Origin: Thalassovita sp.
Lineage (GTDB): Bacteria > Pseudomonadota > Alphaproteobacteria > Rhodobacterales > Rhodobacteraceae
DNA: 64,000 nucleotides
NCBI RefSeq assembly: GCF_963691685.1
Contig: NZ_OY829290.1
Coordinates: 3,410,001-3,474,000 of the forward strand
Direction: 5' to 3'
How positions within the stretch are numbered: position 1 is the first letter of the stretch; each line of letters begins with the position of its first letter. The notes below the pieces were generated by a model, which did not search any database, was not told the DNA's origin, and saw only the letters and a list, made by a program, of their open reading frames with translations. Made by a program: the position numbers and the translations under genes. Below are positions 50,622-58,458 of this stretch, one piece after another.

Positions 50622-51779
50622 ATGGGTATTTTCGATTTCCTCACCGGGGAATTCATCGATCTCATTCACTGGGTGGATGACACACGCGACACATTGGTCT
50701 GGCGGTTTGAACGTGAAGGCCATGAGATCAAATACGGCGCCAAACTGACCGTGCGCGAAAGTCAGGCGGCGGTTTTTGTGCATGAGGGGCAGCTGGCCGA
50801 TGTCTTCAGCCCCGGCCTTTATATGCTTGAAACCAACAACATGCCGGTGATGACCACGCTGCAGCATTGGGATCACGGGTTCAAATCGCCGTTCAAGTCT
50901 GAGATCTACTTCGTCTCAAGCAACCGGTTCACCAACCTCAAATGGGGCACCAAAAACCCGATCATGCTGCGCGATCCTGAGTTCGGTCCCACCCGGATCC
51001 GCGCCTATGGCACCTATACGATCAAGGTAAACGACCCGGCGCTCTTCCTGACCGAGATTGTCGGCACCGATGGTGAATTCACCATGGATGAGGTCAGCTT
51101 CCAGATCCGCAACATCATCGTGCAGGAGTTTTCCCGCGCCATCGCCGCATCGGGCATTCCTGTGTTGGATATGGCTGCAAACACCGCCGAAGTGGGCAAG
51201 CTGATCGCGCAGGCCATCGATCCGGTGATGAAGGGATACGGGCTGTCGATCCCTGAGCTTTATATCGAAAACATCTCTCTGCCGTCGGCGGTGGAAAAGG
51301 CGCTGGATCAACGCACCTCACGCGGGATCGCGGGCAATCTGGACGATCACATGAAGTGGAAAGCGGCCGAGGCCATGGGCCAGGGCGGCGCCATGGATCA
51401 ATCGATGGGCGCCGGCATGGGCATGGGAATGGGCCTGCAGATGGCCCAGGCCATGGGGCAGCAGATGATGGGCCAAACCGCGGGCCAGCAACAGCCCGGT
51501 CCCTGGGGTGGTGCCCCCGCCCCGGCAGCTGCCGCGCCTGCCGCGATGGCCCCGCCGCCGCCCCCGCCGGTGGAACATGTTTGGCATGTGGCTGAAAACG
51601 GCGCCACCAAAGGACCGTTTTCCAAGGCTCAGATGGGGCGTATGGCGCAAACGGGTGAGTTGAAACGCGAAAGCCACGTCTGGACACCGGGTCAGGACGG
51701 CTGGAAAACCGCCGAGGATGTGGCGGAGCTGGCGCAGCTCTTCACGGTGATGCCACCGCCACCGCCGCCACCGGCGTAA
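50622..51779 (+). CDS. SPFH-domain protein with C-terminal GYF_2-like module
   Basis: 385 aa. SPFH/band-7-like domain at about 20-260 (MEDs such as KLTVRESQAAVFVHEGQLAD and MDEVSFQIRNIIVQEFSRAI), a Gly/Met/Gln-rich linker (about 275-300) and a proline-rich stretch, then WHVAENGATKGPFSKAQMGR with ETWTPGQDGWK-like HVWTPGQDGWKTAEDV, a GYF_2-type adaptor for peptide binding. Resembles the virion-core-like YdjI group. Start at 50622 follows AAGGAGG. Ends the operon at a bidirectional terminator. Confidence 0.87.
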   Translation: MGIFDFLTGEFIDLIHWVDDTRDTLVWRFEREGHEIKYGAKLTVRESQAAVFVHEGQLADVFSPGLYMLETNNMPVMTTLQHWDHGFKSPFKSEIYFVSSNRFTNLKWGTKNPIMLRDPEFGPTRIRAYGTYTIKVNDPALFLTEIVGTDGEFTMDEVSFQIRNIIVQEFSRAIAASGIPVLDMAANTAEVGKLIAQAIDPVMKGYGLSIPELYIENISLPSAVEKALDQRTSRGIAGNLDDHMKWKAAEAMGQGGAMDQSMGAGMGMGMGLQMAQAMGQQMMGQTAGQQQPGPWGGAPAPAAAAPAAMAPPPPPPVEHVWHVAENGATKGPFSKAQMGRMAQTGELKRESHVWTPGQDGWKTAEDVAELAQLFTVMPPPPPPPA

Positions 51780-51805
51780 CTGTTAGCAGAACTTACATAA
51801 AAAGA

Positions 51806-51823
51806 GGCGCCCCGAGGGGCGCC
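51806..51823. terminator. Bidirectional terminator between SPFH and CZB1 genes
   Basis: Perfect stem GGCGCCCC / GGGGCGCC with a two-base loop; plus strand is followed by TTTT and the minus strand reads into TCTTTTT. Serves both convergent genes. Confidence 0.88.
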
Positions 51824-51860
51824 TTTTCAGTCAGAGCAAACGTAAATTCTATCGGGTCTA

Positions 51861-52235
51861 TTAGACCTCAACTTTCCAGTGCGACAGGGCTTTGGTCAGG
51901 GCGGCGGCAGCGTCAGCGTAGTAGCCGGTGGCCAGCTCATCGATGGCGGCGTCGAAGTTGTCGGTGGCGATCAGGGCGGCCACACCGCAGGCTGCGTCGT
52001 GCAGGTCAACGTGCAGCGCGTCAACTTCCTGAGCGCGGGCGGTCATCTGGTCATTTTTCTTCAGGAAATCGATCAGTTTGCCCAGGCCGCATTTCTGCGC
52101 GTTCTTGTACAGGCGTACCGGCAGGCCGCGGTTCTGTTCGATCGCTGCGGCGCGCAGCTGGTGACCCAGGATGTAGTGAGCAACGATTGCGTTGTTGATG
52201 ATTTCGCAGGTGTTGATAACGGTCATCTGGGTCAT
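51861..52235 (-). CDS. Stand-alone CZB-like domain protein 1
   Basis: 124-aa single-domain protein, almost all helical. Candidate zinc ligands in order are His in IVAHYILGHQLRAAA, Cys in NAQKCGLGKLIDFL and the His pair in ALHVDLHDAACGVAA, the pattern of chemoreceptor zinc-binding (CZB) domains; the usual Trp-Lys after the first His is replaced. CZB domains normally sit on receptors or cyclases, where the Cys-Zn site senses zinc or hypochlorous acid; here nothing else is attached. Its closest relative is the next gene. It has its own promoter-like upstream region. Confidence 0.7.
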   Translation of the reverse strand: MTQMTVINTCEIINNAIVAHYILGHQLRAAAIEQNRGLPVRLYKNAQKCGLGKLIDFLKKNDQMTARAQEVDALHVDLHDAACGVAALIATDNFDAAIDELATGYYADAAAALTKALSHWKVEV

Positions 52236-52291
52236 GTTTCTATCTTTCTTTGTTTTCGCTATGCGATGGTTTGCTCTGTGTTTGTACAAAT

Positions 52292-52359
52292 GACTATACC
52301 CCCACCCCCATTCGCGCTCTATCTCTATAAAGTATATCTTACGCTCTCTATGGTCCTAG
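52292..52359 (-). promoter_or_regulatory. Conserved upstream element of CZB1
   Basis: Minus-strand order CTAGGACCA, 15 bases, ATACTTTAT, 26 bases, GGTATAGTC, in front of the CZB1 start. The same three boxes with the same spacings precede CZB2, so the element is probably functional (promoter plus regulator site or leader). Confidence 0.65.
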
Positions 52360-52676
52360 GACGCTTAGGGCCTTGGTCTGAACGCAATGGCGATTCTGCA
52401 ACCAAGGTCGCAAAAACGGCGAATATTCCGGGGTAGAAGCGGCCCAAAAAGGATAGGTGGGGGATATATCCTTTGGTTGGCACCAAGGGCCCAAAACGGG
52501 TGGATTCGCCGGATTCGGGCGGTGATTTCCCCGCGTGACCTATGGACTGGCGGCAAAACCTATCCTTTGGGCACCCACATCTGGCCGTGCTGGCACGGAT
52601 AGGTCAAAGCAGCCCCCTATTCCCACAATCGGCCAGTTGCTCACACGCCCCCCTTCAGAACGCGGGCAAAGAAAAA

Positions 52677-52694
52677 GGCGCCACGGAGGGCGCC
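52677..52694 (-). terminator. Terminator after CZB2
   Basis: Stem GGCGCC / GGCGCC with a six-base loop; on the minus strand followed by TTTTTC. Lies 30 bases after the CZB2 stop. Confidence 0.8.
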
Positions 52695-52723
52695 CTGAGA
52701 GCAATCGTTACCGAACAGTAGGT

Positions 52724-53101
52724 TTAGGCAGTTTCCATCTTCCACTGCGACAGCGCTTTGGTCAGCGCGGCGGCGGCTTCGGCGTAGTAGCCGGTGGACA
52801 GCTCATCAATGGCTTCGTCAAAGTGACCGGTGGCGATCAGCGCGGCCACTCCACAGGCGGCGTCGTGCAGGTCCAGGTGCAGGCCGTCCACTTCTTTGGC
52901 GCGGTCGGTCATCTGATCGTTTTCTTTCAGGAAGGCGATCAGTTTGCCCAGACCACATTTCTGCGAATTCTTGTAAGCGCGAACCGGCAGGCCACGGTTT
53001 TCTTCGTAGGCGGCGGCGCGCAGCTGATGACCCAGGACGAAATGGGCAACGATTGCGTTGTTGATGATCTCGCAAGTGTTGGTGACTGTCTTCTGGGCCA
53101 T
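52724..53101 (-). CDS. Stand-alone CZB-like domain protein 2
   Basis: 125 aa, closely similar to CZB1 (NTCEIINNAIVAH, KCGLGKLIAFL, LHLDLHDAACGVAALIA). Candidate ligands: His in IVAHFVLGHQL, Cys in SQKCGLGK, His pair in GLHLDLHDA. Probably a duplicate of CZB1 with its own promoter and terminator. No transmembrane or output domain, so it must act by binding zinc itself or by contacting a partner. Start aligns with that of CZB1. Confidence 0.7.
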   Translation of the reverse strand: MAQKTVTNTCEIINNAIVAHFVLGHQLRAAAYEENRGLPVRAYKNSQKCGLGKLIAFLKENDQMTDRAKEVDGLHLDLHDAACGVAALIATGHFDEAIDELSTGYYAEAAAALTKALSQWKMETA

Positions 53102-53160
53102 GTCGTATCTCTTTCTCGGTTATTCGCTAGTGCGAAGGGCTGCTCTCAGTAACTACAAAC

Positions 53161-53228
53161 GACAATACCGCACCCCATTTTAGGATGAAATTGCGATAAA
53201 GTATGGGCCGAGGTCTCGTTGGTCCTAG
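53161..53228 (-). promoter_or_regulatory. Conserved upstream element of CZB2
   Basis: CTAGGACCA, 15 bases, ATACTTTAT, 26 bases, GGTATTGTC on the minus strand: same boxes and identical spacings as before CZB1. A partial match (AAACTTTTT, 26 bases, GCTTATGTC) precedes CZB4. Confidence 0.65.
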
Positions 53229-53494
53229 TGTGACTAGTACCATGGTCCTGGTTTCGTAACCTTGGCCCTGCCAAATGCAGTCTATTCAAGGGTTTGCAGC
53301 AGGATTCGTGCCAAACCGCCCTGCTAAACTGCTTGCTTTGAGTCTGTGGCAGCGAGTCAGGGAACGGCGGCAAATGTGGCAGCTTTGTGTCAAAGGGCGG
53401 GTGTTTTCAGGGCTGGGCGCTTTCCTTGGGGGGCAAGGCGCAAGCAGGTGAGTGGCGCGGTGCTGACACCAAACAGGGGGCAGACAACAAAAAA

Positions 53495-53516
53495 GCGGCC
53501 TGCTGCTGCAGACCGC
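53495..53516 (-). terminator. Terminator after CZB3
   Basis: Stem GCGGCCTGC / GCAGACCGC (one mismatched pair) with a four-base loop, followed on the minus strand by TTTTTT. Confidence 0.8.
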
Positions 53517-53556
53517 CCTGAACGCTATCTCCGAACGCTGATAAGTCTTAAATAGG

Positions 53557-53958
53557 TTAAGCCGCGCGCGCCTCACGCATCAGGGCCACTTTCCAATCCA
53601 CCACGGCGCGGGTCAGTTCGGCACTCACCTGCGGGTAGCCGCCAGTGGCCAGGCTCGACAGGGCCTGATCAAACATTCCATCCTCAATCATATTCGCCAC
53701 CGCCCCTGCGGCGCGATGAAACTGGGCATGCAGGCGCTGCACGGTGCGCGCCTCAGGGCTATCACGTTTTTCAGCCGGCAGGCTGTAGAGCCAACGGCCA
53801 AAGCGGCAGCAATCATCGCGGCAGATGCTGTTGACCGGCAGATCCACCTCTTTGTGCACAGCGGCAGCTCGCAGGCGCTGTTTCCACGCACCATGGGCCT
53901 GAAGCGCCTGATCCAGATCTTGGGTCAGATCCCGTGTTGTGTCCAAAGCCATCATCAT
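53557..53958 (-). CDS. Stand-alone CZB-domain protein 3
   Basis: 133 aa and the clearest CZB match: LQAHGAWKQRLRAAA (His and Trp-Lys), RDDCCRFGRWLYSLP (Cys, Gly-x-Trp) and RLHAQFHRAAGAVAN (His pair). Three consecutive ATGs open the gene, with GGAGGGG upstream of the first, so the start is 53958. It is the second gene of a unit with CZB4 (44 bases apart). The complete set of His/Cys/His/His residues suggests it binds zinc and could be a redox- or zinc-responsive switch. Confidence 0.8.
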   Translation of the reverse strand: MMMALDTTRDLTQDLDQALQAHGAWKQRLRAAAVHKEVDLPVNSICRDDCCRFGRWLYSLPAEKRDSPEARTVQRLHAQFHRAAGAVANMIEDGMFDQALSSLATGGYPQVSAELTRAVVDWKVALMREARAA

Positions 53959-54002
53959 CTTGCCCCTCCGCACAGAGCCTCGCAAAAGTTATTCAGCGAA
54001 AC

Positions 54003-54428
54003 TCACGCAGCCAGATCACGGACCTGCCAGCGCACCAGCGCCTGGTTCAATGCACCGCTGATCTGCGGGAAGGCGCCGGTCGACAGTGCGGCGCGGGCCT
54101 CTTCGTATTTGCCTTGCTTGACCAGCAGCGCCACATCAGCAGCGGCAATATGCATATCCGCGTGCAGGCGGCGCACCTCAGCCAGGCGCGGGGATTTCTG
54201 CAGCTCAACCGGCAGATCCATCAGGAACTGACCAAAATCGCTGACCTCTGCCAGACGCAGTTCATCAATCGACATATGCGTGTTCTTGTTGGCAACGGCG
54301 CGCACCATGCGCTGTTTCCAGGCGCCATGTGCTTTCAGCGCGCTTTGCAGCGCCACATGCAGGCCCAGGTAGGCGGCAGGGGTGGTGTTGGCATTTGCGG
54401 TCACGGTGGCAGTCGTGTTGGCGGTCAT
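54003..54428 (-). CDS. Stand-alone CZB-domain protein 4, ligand Cys replaced
   Basis: 141 aa. The CZB pattern is visible: ALKAHGAWKQRMVRAVANKN, AEVSDFGQFLMDLP and RLHADMHIAAADVALLV. The position of the usual Cys (C-x-F/L-G) holds Ser, so one zinc ligand is missing; the protein may be zinc-free or use a different ligand. The N-terminus is a Thr/Ala-rich extension. AGGAG precedes the ATG by seven bases. First gene of a probable unit with CZB3. Its upstream region shares two of the three boxes of the CZB1/2 element. Confidence 0.75.
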   Translation of the reverse strand: MTANTTATVTANANTTPAAYLGLHVALQSALKAHGAWKQRMVRAVANKNTHMSIDELRLAEVSDFGQFLMDLPVELQKSPRLAEVRRLHADMHIAAADVALLVKQGKYEEARAALSTGAFPQISGALNQALVRWQVRDLAA

Positions 54429-54565
54429 GGCGGGCTCCTAAGAGTGTGCTTCGGTATCTTTTCTATGCGTTCAGATCCCAAAACGACATAAGCCCTCCCC
54501 TTTTTAGCAAAAAAATGGAAAAAAGTTTGGAAGGCTTACCAACCAAAGTATGGGTCCGTGATTTT

Positions 54566-55672
54566 ATGACTGAAACAGCCATTTCCGAACACCGTTTCCC
54601 CTGCGATCTCTGTGGCGCAGATTTCCGCTTTGATCCGCAGAAGGGGCAGCTGATCTGCGACCACTGCGGCAATGAGGGCGAAGTCACCCAGGCCGGCCCC
54701 TGGGAGGGCGGCTTGAAAGAGCTGGATTTCAAACAGGCGCTGAACAACCTGCTGCCCAGCCAGGAGATTGAAGAGACCCGCGTCAGCAAATGCCCCAATT
54801 GCGGGGCGCAGGTGGAAATGGCCGAGGCCACCCACGCCGCGGAATGCCCGTTCTGTGCCACCCCGGTGGTGACAGGCACCGGCACCCATCGCCATATCAA
54901 GCCCAAAGGCGTGCTGCCCTTTGCGCTGGAGGAAAAGCAAGCGCGTGAGGCGATGACCAGCTGGTTGGGCAAACTGTGGTTCGCGCCCAACGGGCTGCAG
55001 GACTATGCGCGCAAGGGCCGCAAGATGGAGGGCATCTATGTGCCCTATTGGACCTTTGATGCCGACACCAAGAGCCGCTACAGCGGTCAGCGCGGCACCA
55101 TCTATTATGAAACCCGCACCGTGACCCGGGATGGTGAAACCAAGCAAGAGCGGGTGCAGAAGATCCGCTGGACCCCGGCCTCGGGCCGGGTGGCGCGGTT
55201 CTTTGATGACGTGCTGGTGCTGGCGTCGCGCGCCTTGCCGAAGAAATACACCGACGCGCTGGAGCCTTGGGATCTGGCGGCCCTGGAACCTTACCGGCCA
55301 GAGTTCCTCGCCGGGTTCCGGGCCGAGGCTTACACCGTCGAGTTGGATGAAGGTTTCGATCAGGCCCGCGCCCATATGGACCGGGTGATTGAGCGTGATG
55401 TGCGCTTTGACATTGGCGGTGACCGGCAGAAGATCCACCGCGTCGACACCGATGTGAAAGACGTCACGTTCAAACATGTGCTGCTGCCGGTCTGGATGGC
55501 GGCCTATAAATATCGCGGCAAAAGCTATCGCTTTGTGGTCAACGGGCGCACCGGCCGGGTGCAGGGCGAACGGCCCTGGTCGGGCTGGAAGATTGCATTT
55601 GCGGTGCTGATCGGGCTGACTGTCGCCGGGGCCATTGGCTATCTGATGGCGGTGAGTGAAGGAAAGATCTGA
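54566..55672 (+). CDS. TFIIB-like zinc-ribbon membrane protein
   Basis: 368 aa. Two CxxC zinc ribbons at the N-terminus (FPCDLCGADFRF, ICDHCGNEG; then SKCPNCGAQVEMA, ECPFCATPVV), a central soluble domain (GIYVPYWTFDADTKSRYSGQ) and a C-terminal membrane helix (WKIAFAVLIGLTVAGAIGYL). Homologues are often annotated as TFIIB-type zinc-finger proteins and tend to accompany SPFH proteins; here four CZB genes separate it from the SPFH gene. No good ribosome site at the chosen ATG; one at 54515 is possible. Stop overlaps the nitroreductase start. Confidence 0.83.
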   Translation: MTETAISEHRFPCDLCGADFRFDPQKGQLICDHCGNEGEVTQAGPWEGGLKELDFKQALNNLLPSQEIEETRVSKCPNCGAQVEMAEATHAAECPFCATPVVTGTGTHRHIKPKGVLPFALEEKQAREAMTSWLGKLWFAPNGLQDYARKGRKMEGIYVPYWTFDADTKSRYSGQRGTIYYETRTVTRDGETKQERVQKIRWTPASGRVARFFDDVLVLASRALPKKYTDALEPWDLAALEPYRPEFLAGFRAEAYTVELDEGFDQARAHMDRVIERDVRFDIGGDRQKIHRVDTDVKDVTFKHVLLPVWMAAYKYRGKSYRFVVNGRTGRVQGERPWSGWKIAFAVLIGLTVAGAIGYLMAVSEGKI

Positions 55673-56343
55673 TGAGCGATATTGAAGCGCTGGAAACCCT
55701 CTTGGCACGTCGTCACAGTTGCCGGGGGTTTCGCGCAGACCCGGTGCCGCGCGATGTGATCGCGCGGATCATCCGTGCGGCAGGCCGCGTGCCCAGCTGG
55801 TGCAACGCCCAGCCCTGGCAGGTGATTGTGACCGAACCGGCAGCGACCGAGGCGTTCCGCCAGAAACTGATGGCAGAGGCCGCGAGTGGCACGCCCGCCC
55901 CGGATATGGATTGGCCCAAACAATATACCGGTGCCTACCAGGACCGCCGCCGCACCTGCGGCTGGCAGCTATATGAGGCGGTGGGCGTCACCAAAGGCGA
56001 TCGCGCAGCCTCAGCCGCGCAATCGGCTGAAAACTTCCGCCTGTTTGGCGCGCCCCATGTGGCGATTGTCACCTCGGAACGGGATCTGGGGCCCTATGGC
56101 GCGATGGATTGCGGCGGCTTTGTCAGCGCCTTCACATTGGCCGCCGAGGCCCTGGGCGTGGGATCGATCCCGCAGGCCGCCGTAGCGGCCTATGCGCCGC
56201 TGTTGCGCAGCCATTTTGAGATCCCTGAAAACCGGTTGATCCTTTGTGCCATTTCCTTTGGCTACGAAGATAGCGACCACCCCGCCAACGCATTCCGTAC
56301 AGAACGGGCCGCGCTGGACGAGGTGGTCGAATGGCGGGACTGA
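55672..56343 (+). CDS. Nitroreductase-family protein
   Basis: 223-aa FMN-dependent oxidoreductase. N-terminal RRHSCRGFRADPVPRD and AGRVPSWCNAQPWQVIV form the FMN pocket of the nitroreductase fold; the C-terminal GYEDSDHPANAFRT is typical. Its ATG shares a base with the upstream stop (TGATG), so it is co-translated with the zinc-ribbon gene. Substrate unknown. Confidence 0.88.
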   Translation: MSDIEALETLLARRHSCRGFRADPVPRDVIARIIRAAGRVPSWCNAQPWQVIVTEPAATEAFRQKLMAEAASGTPAPDMDWPKQYTGAYQDRRRTCGWQLYEAVGVTKGDRAASAAQSAENFRLFGAPHVAIVTSERDLGPYGAMDCGGFVSAFTLAAEALGVGSIPQAAVAAYAPLLRSHFEIPENRLILCAISFGYEDSDHPANAFRTERAALDEVVEWRD

Positions 56344-56568
56344 CCCCTCGGCCCCGTCAATTCCTTAACTATCCCCTCCGGGCGGCGTGAGGACGCCCGT
56401 CGTCCAGACAGTGGGTTGAGGTAGGGCAATGCCCGATCCGCCCCGCTGTCTTGGGTATTTTGCCAGACGCGTCGCAATGCTACTTTGATCCGCCTCAAAT
56501 CGGCTTGCTTTTTACCGTAAAAATCCGGCCAATGCGGCCCAACACAATTTTACCCAAGGAGCCGCCCC

Positions 56569-57006
56569 ATGCGCGCATTGCTGCAACGGATTTCCCATGC
56601 CTCAGTCACCGTAGAGGGTGAAAAAATCGGCCAATCTGGCCCGGGGCTGTTGATCCTGACCTGTGCGATGCAGGGCGATAGTGAAGCCCAGGCCGATCAT
56701 CTGGCCGCCAAGATTTCAAAGCTGCGCATCTTTAAGGATGAGGCCGGCAAGATGAACAAATCGGTCAAGGACATCGGCGGCTCGGCCCTTGTGGTGTCCC
56801 AGTTCACGCTGGCGGCAGACACCTCTCGTGGCAACCGGCCCGGGTTTTCGACCGCCGCCAGCCCGGAAGACGGCAAAGCGCTTTATGAGTATTTTGCCGC
56901 CAAACTCGCCAGCGAAGGCGTGCCGGTGGAAACTGGCGAATTTGGTGCGGACATGAAGGTTGAGCTGCTCAACGACGGGCCCGTCACCATCTGGATGGAA
57001 GCCTGA
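56569..57006 (+). CDS. dtd: D-aminoacyl-tRNA deacylase
   Basis: Editing enzyme removing D-amino acids from tRNA, 145 aa. Characteristic motifs: MRALLQRISHASVTVEGEKI, SALVVSQFTLAADTSRGNRP and the C-terminal ELLNDGPVTIWMEA (GPV/T active-site region). AAGGAG precedes the ATG. Lone gene. Confidence 0.95.
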   Translation: MRALLQRISHASVTVEGEKIGQSGPGLLILTCAMQGDSEAQADHLAAKISKLRIFKDEAGKMNKSVKDIGGSALVVSQFTLAADTSRGNRPGFSTAASPEDGKALYEYFAAKLASEGVPVETGEFGADMKVELLNDGPVTIWMEA

Positions 57007-57132
57007 GGCGCGCAGCACGCCAGACCCAGAACCCTACGCGGGCGTATCTTTTTGGCATCTTTCCCAGACTTGTGGCCCCTTGGGGCATTGGCGCGTCTTT
57101 GACAGCCCTGCCTCCCCCCGCCATAAGAGGCC

Positions 57133-57663
57133 ATGGCCTCGCTTACCCAGATTGAAATCCTGCTGCCTGAGTTACGGGCCTATGCGCGCTCCATCGCGGA
57201 GACGCCGGATCAGGCAGATGATCTGGTGCAGGACGCCATTGAACGCAGCCTGCGCGCCGAAAATCCCCCCAGTCAGCTGGATGCCCTACGGCCGTGGATG
57301 TTTCGGGTGCTGCGCAATCTCAATTTTGATGAGCTGCGTAAAAAACGCGTGCGGTTGGAATATTCCCGCAGTCACACACGTCTATTGGTTGATCTGGCGC
57401 AAAGCAGCGATCCGGCGAATGACATACTTGTTCGGCTGACCTTTGACCAATTAGCCGCACCCCAGAGGGAGGTGTTGTTTCTGGTCGATGTGATGGGAAT
57501 GAAATATGCCGAAGCGGCGGAAGTCATGAATGTGCCCACAGGCACCGTGATGAGCCGCATCAGCCGGGCCCGGCGCGCCTTGATCGAAGCCATGCGCGCG
57601 GATCAGGCACCGCAGGGCGCTGACGAAGGCCAGAACAACCGCCGGAAGGACAAAGGCGTATGA
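57133..57663 (+). CDS. ECF-type RNA polymerase sigma factor
   Basis: 176 aa. Region 2 (residues about 15-75; QADDLVQDAIERSLRAENPP, WMFRVLRNLNFDELRKKRVR) and region 4 (about 105-155; LAAPQREVLFLVDVMGMKYAEA with VPTGTVMSRISRARRALIEA) are clear; no extracytoplasmic sensor in the sigma itself. It is coupled by an ATGA overlap to a predicted membrane anti-sigma factor. Signal and regulon unknown. Confidence 0.92.
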   Translation: MASLTQIEILLPELRAYARSIAETPDQADDLVQDAIERSLRAENPPSQLDALRPWMFRVLRNLNFDELRKKRVRLEYSRSHTRLLVDLAQSSDPANDILVRLTFDQLAAPQREVLFLVDVMGMKYAEAAEVMNVPTGTVMSRISRARRALIEAMRADQAPQGADEGQNNRRKDKGV

Positions 57664-58442
57664 TGGATATTGCAGACCACGACTGGGAGCTGCTGAACGC
57701 CTATAGCGATGGCGAGTTGCCGGCCGAAGAGGCTGCGGCGCTTGAGGCGCGTCTGTCAAACGAACCGGCCCTGCAGGCCGCGCTGGAGGAGATCCGCGCC
57801 GTCTCAACCGCGCTGTCTGGTTTGAAACCCGCGCTGGCCACGGCCGAGGCGCCTGACCATCCCCAGGCGAAAGTTTCGGGGGCAGCCATGCCCGCGAACC
57901 AGCCTTGGAAACCGCTCTGGCATCCGGTGGCAAGCTTTAGCGCCGTTGCGATTGCGGCGGCGGTGGCCGGTGCGCTGTTCCTGGCGCCCTTGCTGGAGGC
58001 CCCCAAAGCGCAGCCCGACCTGCTAGCGCTGCATGCGGCCTTCACCGCCCAAAGCTACACCTTGGATGATGCCGTGCAGCCGGCGCGCGCCACCTCAGGA
58101 CTGGGGGCACCTGATCTGAGCCTGGCCAGTCTGTTTCTGGTCGATCAGCAGGCCTTGGATGAGACGCGGCGCGTGATGCATTACTCCGGCCGCAACAATT
58201 GCCGCCTGACCCTGCTGGCCAGCCCCGCAGCGGTGGCGCCAACCCGCCCAGCCGGGCCAACCGCGGCGCAATGGGCCACCGAACAGCACAGCTACACCAT
58301 TGTGGCAACAGGTATGGACCTGCGCCGCTTCAATGCGATTGCCGATTATCTGCGCCGGCTGACCCTGCGCGGGGATGAGAACACCGATGTGCTGGCGATG
58401 GTCATGGCAACCGACAGCGCCGCCCCCTGCACCGCAGCCTGA
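57660..58442 (+). CDS. Anti-sigma factor, membrane protein
   Basis: 260 aa. Cytoplasmic N-terminus of the anti-sigma type (DWELLNAYSDGELPAEEAAA), one TM helix about 85-120 (FSAVAIAAAVAGALFLAPLL), and a periplasmic part. No Zn-coordinating HxxxCxxC, so it is not a ZAS-type anti-sigma. Stop-start overlap with the sigma gene. It probably holds the sigma at the membrane until a signal arrives. Confidence 0.85.
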   Translation: MMDIADHDWELLNAYSDGELPAEEAAALEARLSNEPALQAALEEIRAVSTALSGLKPALATAEAPDHPQAKVSGAAMPANQPWKPLWHPVASFSAVAIAAAVAGALFLAPLLEAPKAQPDLLALHAAFTAQSYTLDDAVQPARATSGLGAPDLSLASLFLVDQQALDETRRVMHYSGRNNCRLTLLASPAAVAPTRPAGPTAAQWATEQHSYTIVATGMDLRRFNAIADYLRRLTLRGDENTDVLAMVMATDSAAPCTAA

Positions 58443-58458
58443 TCGGGCCAAAGGCAGC

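Larger units (their letters stand above)
52236..52723. other. Intergenic region of 488 bases with repeats
   Basis: No gene. It contains, from right to left, the CZB2 terminator (52677-52694), copies of a short element (AAAGGATAGGT at 52448-52458 inverted as ACCTATCCTTT at 52558-52568, TATCCTTTGG twice at 52467-52476 and 52561-52570, GGATAGGT at 52597-52604), and the CZB1 promoter region (52292-52359). Confidence 0.6.
53102..53556. other. Intergenic region of 455 bases
   Basis: No gene. Holds the CZB2 promoter-like element (53161-53228) and the CZB3 terminator (53495-53516). The rest has no recognised feature. Confidence 0.55.

Noticed and set aside
54536..55708. 390-residue minus-strand frame
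   Set aside because: Antisense to the zinc-ribbon gene; no recognisable motif.
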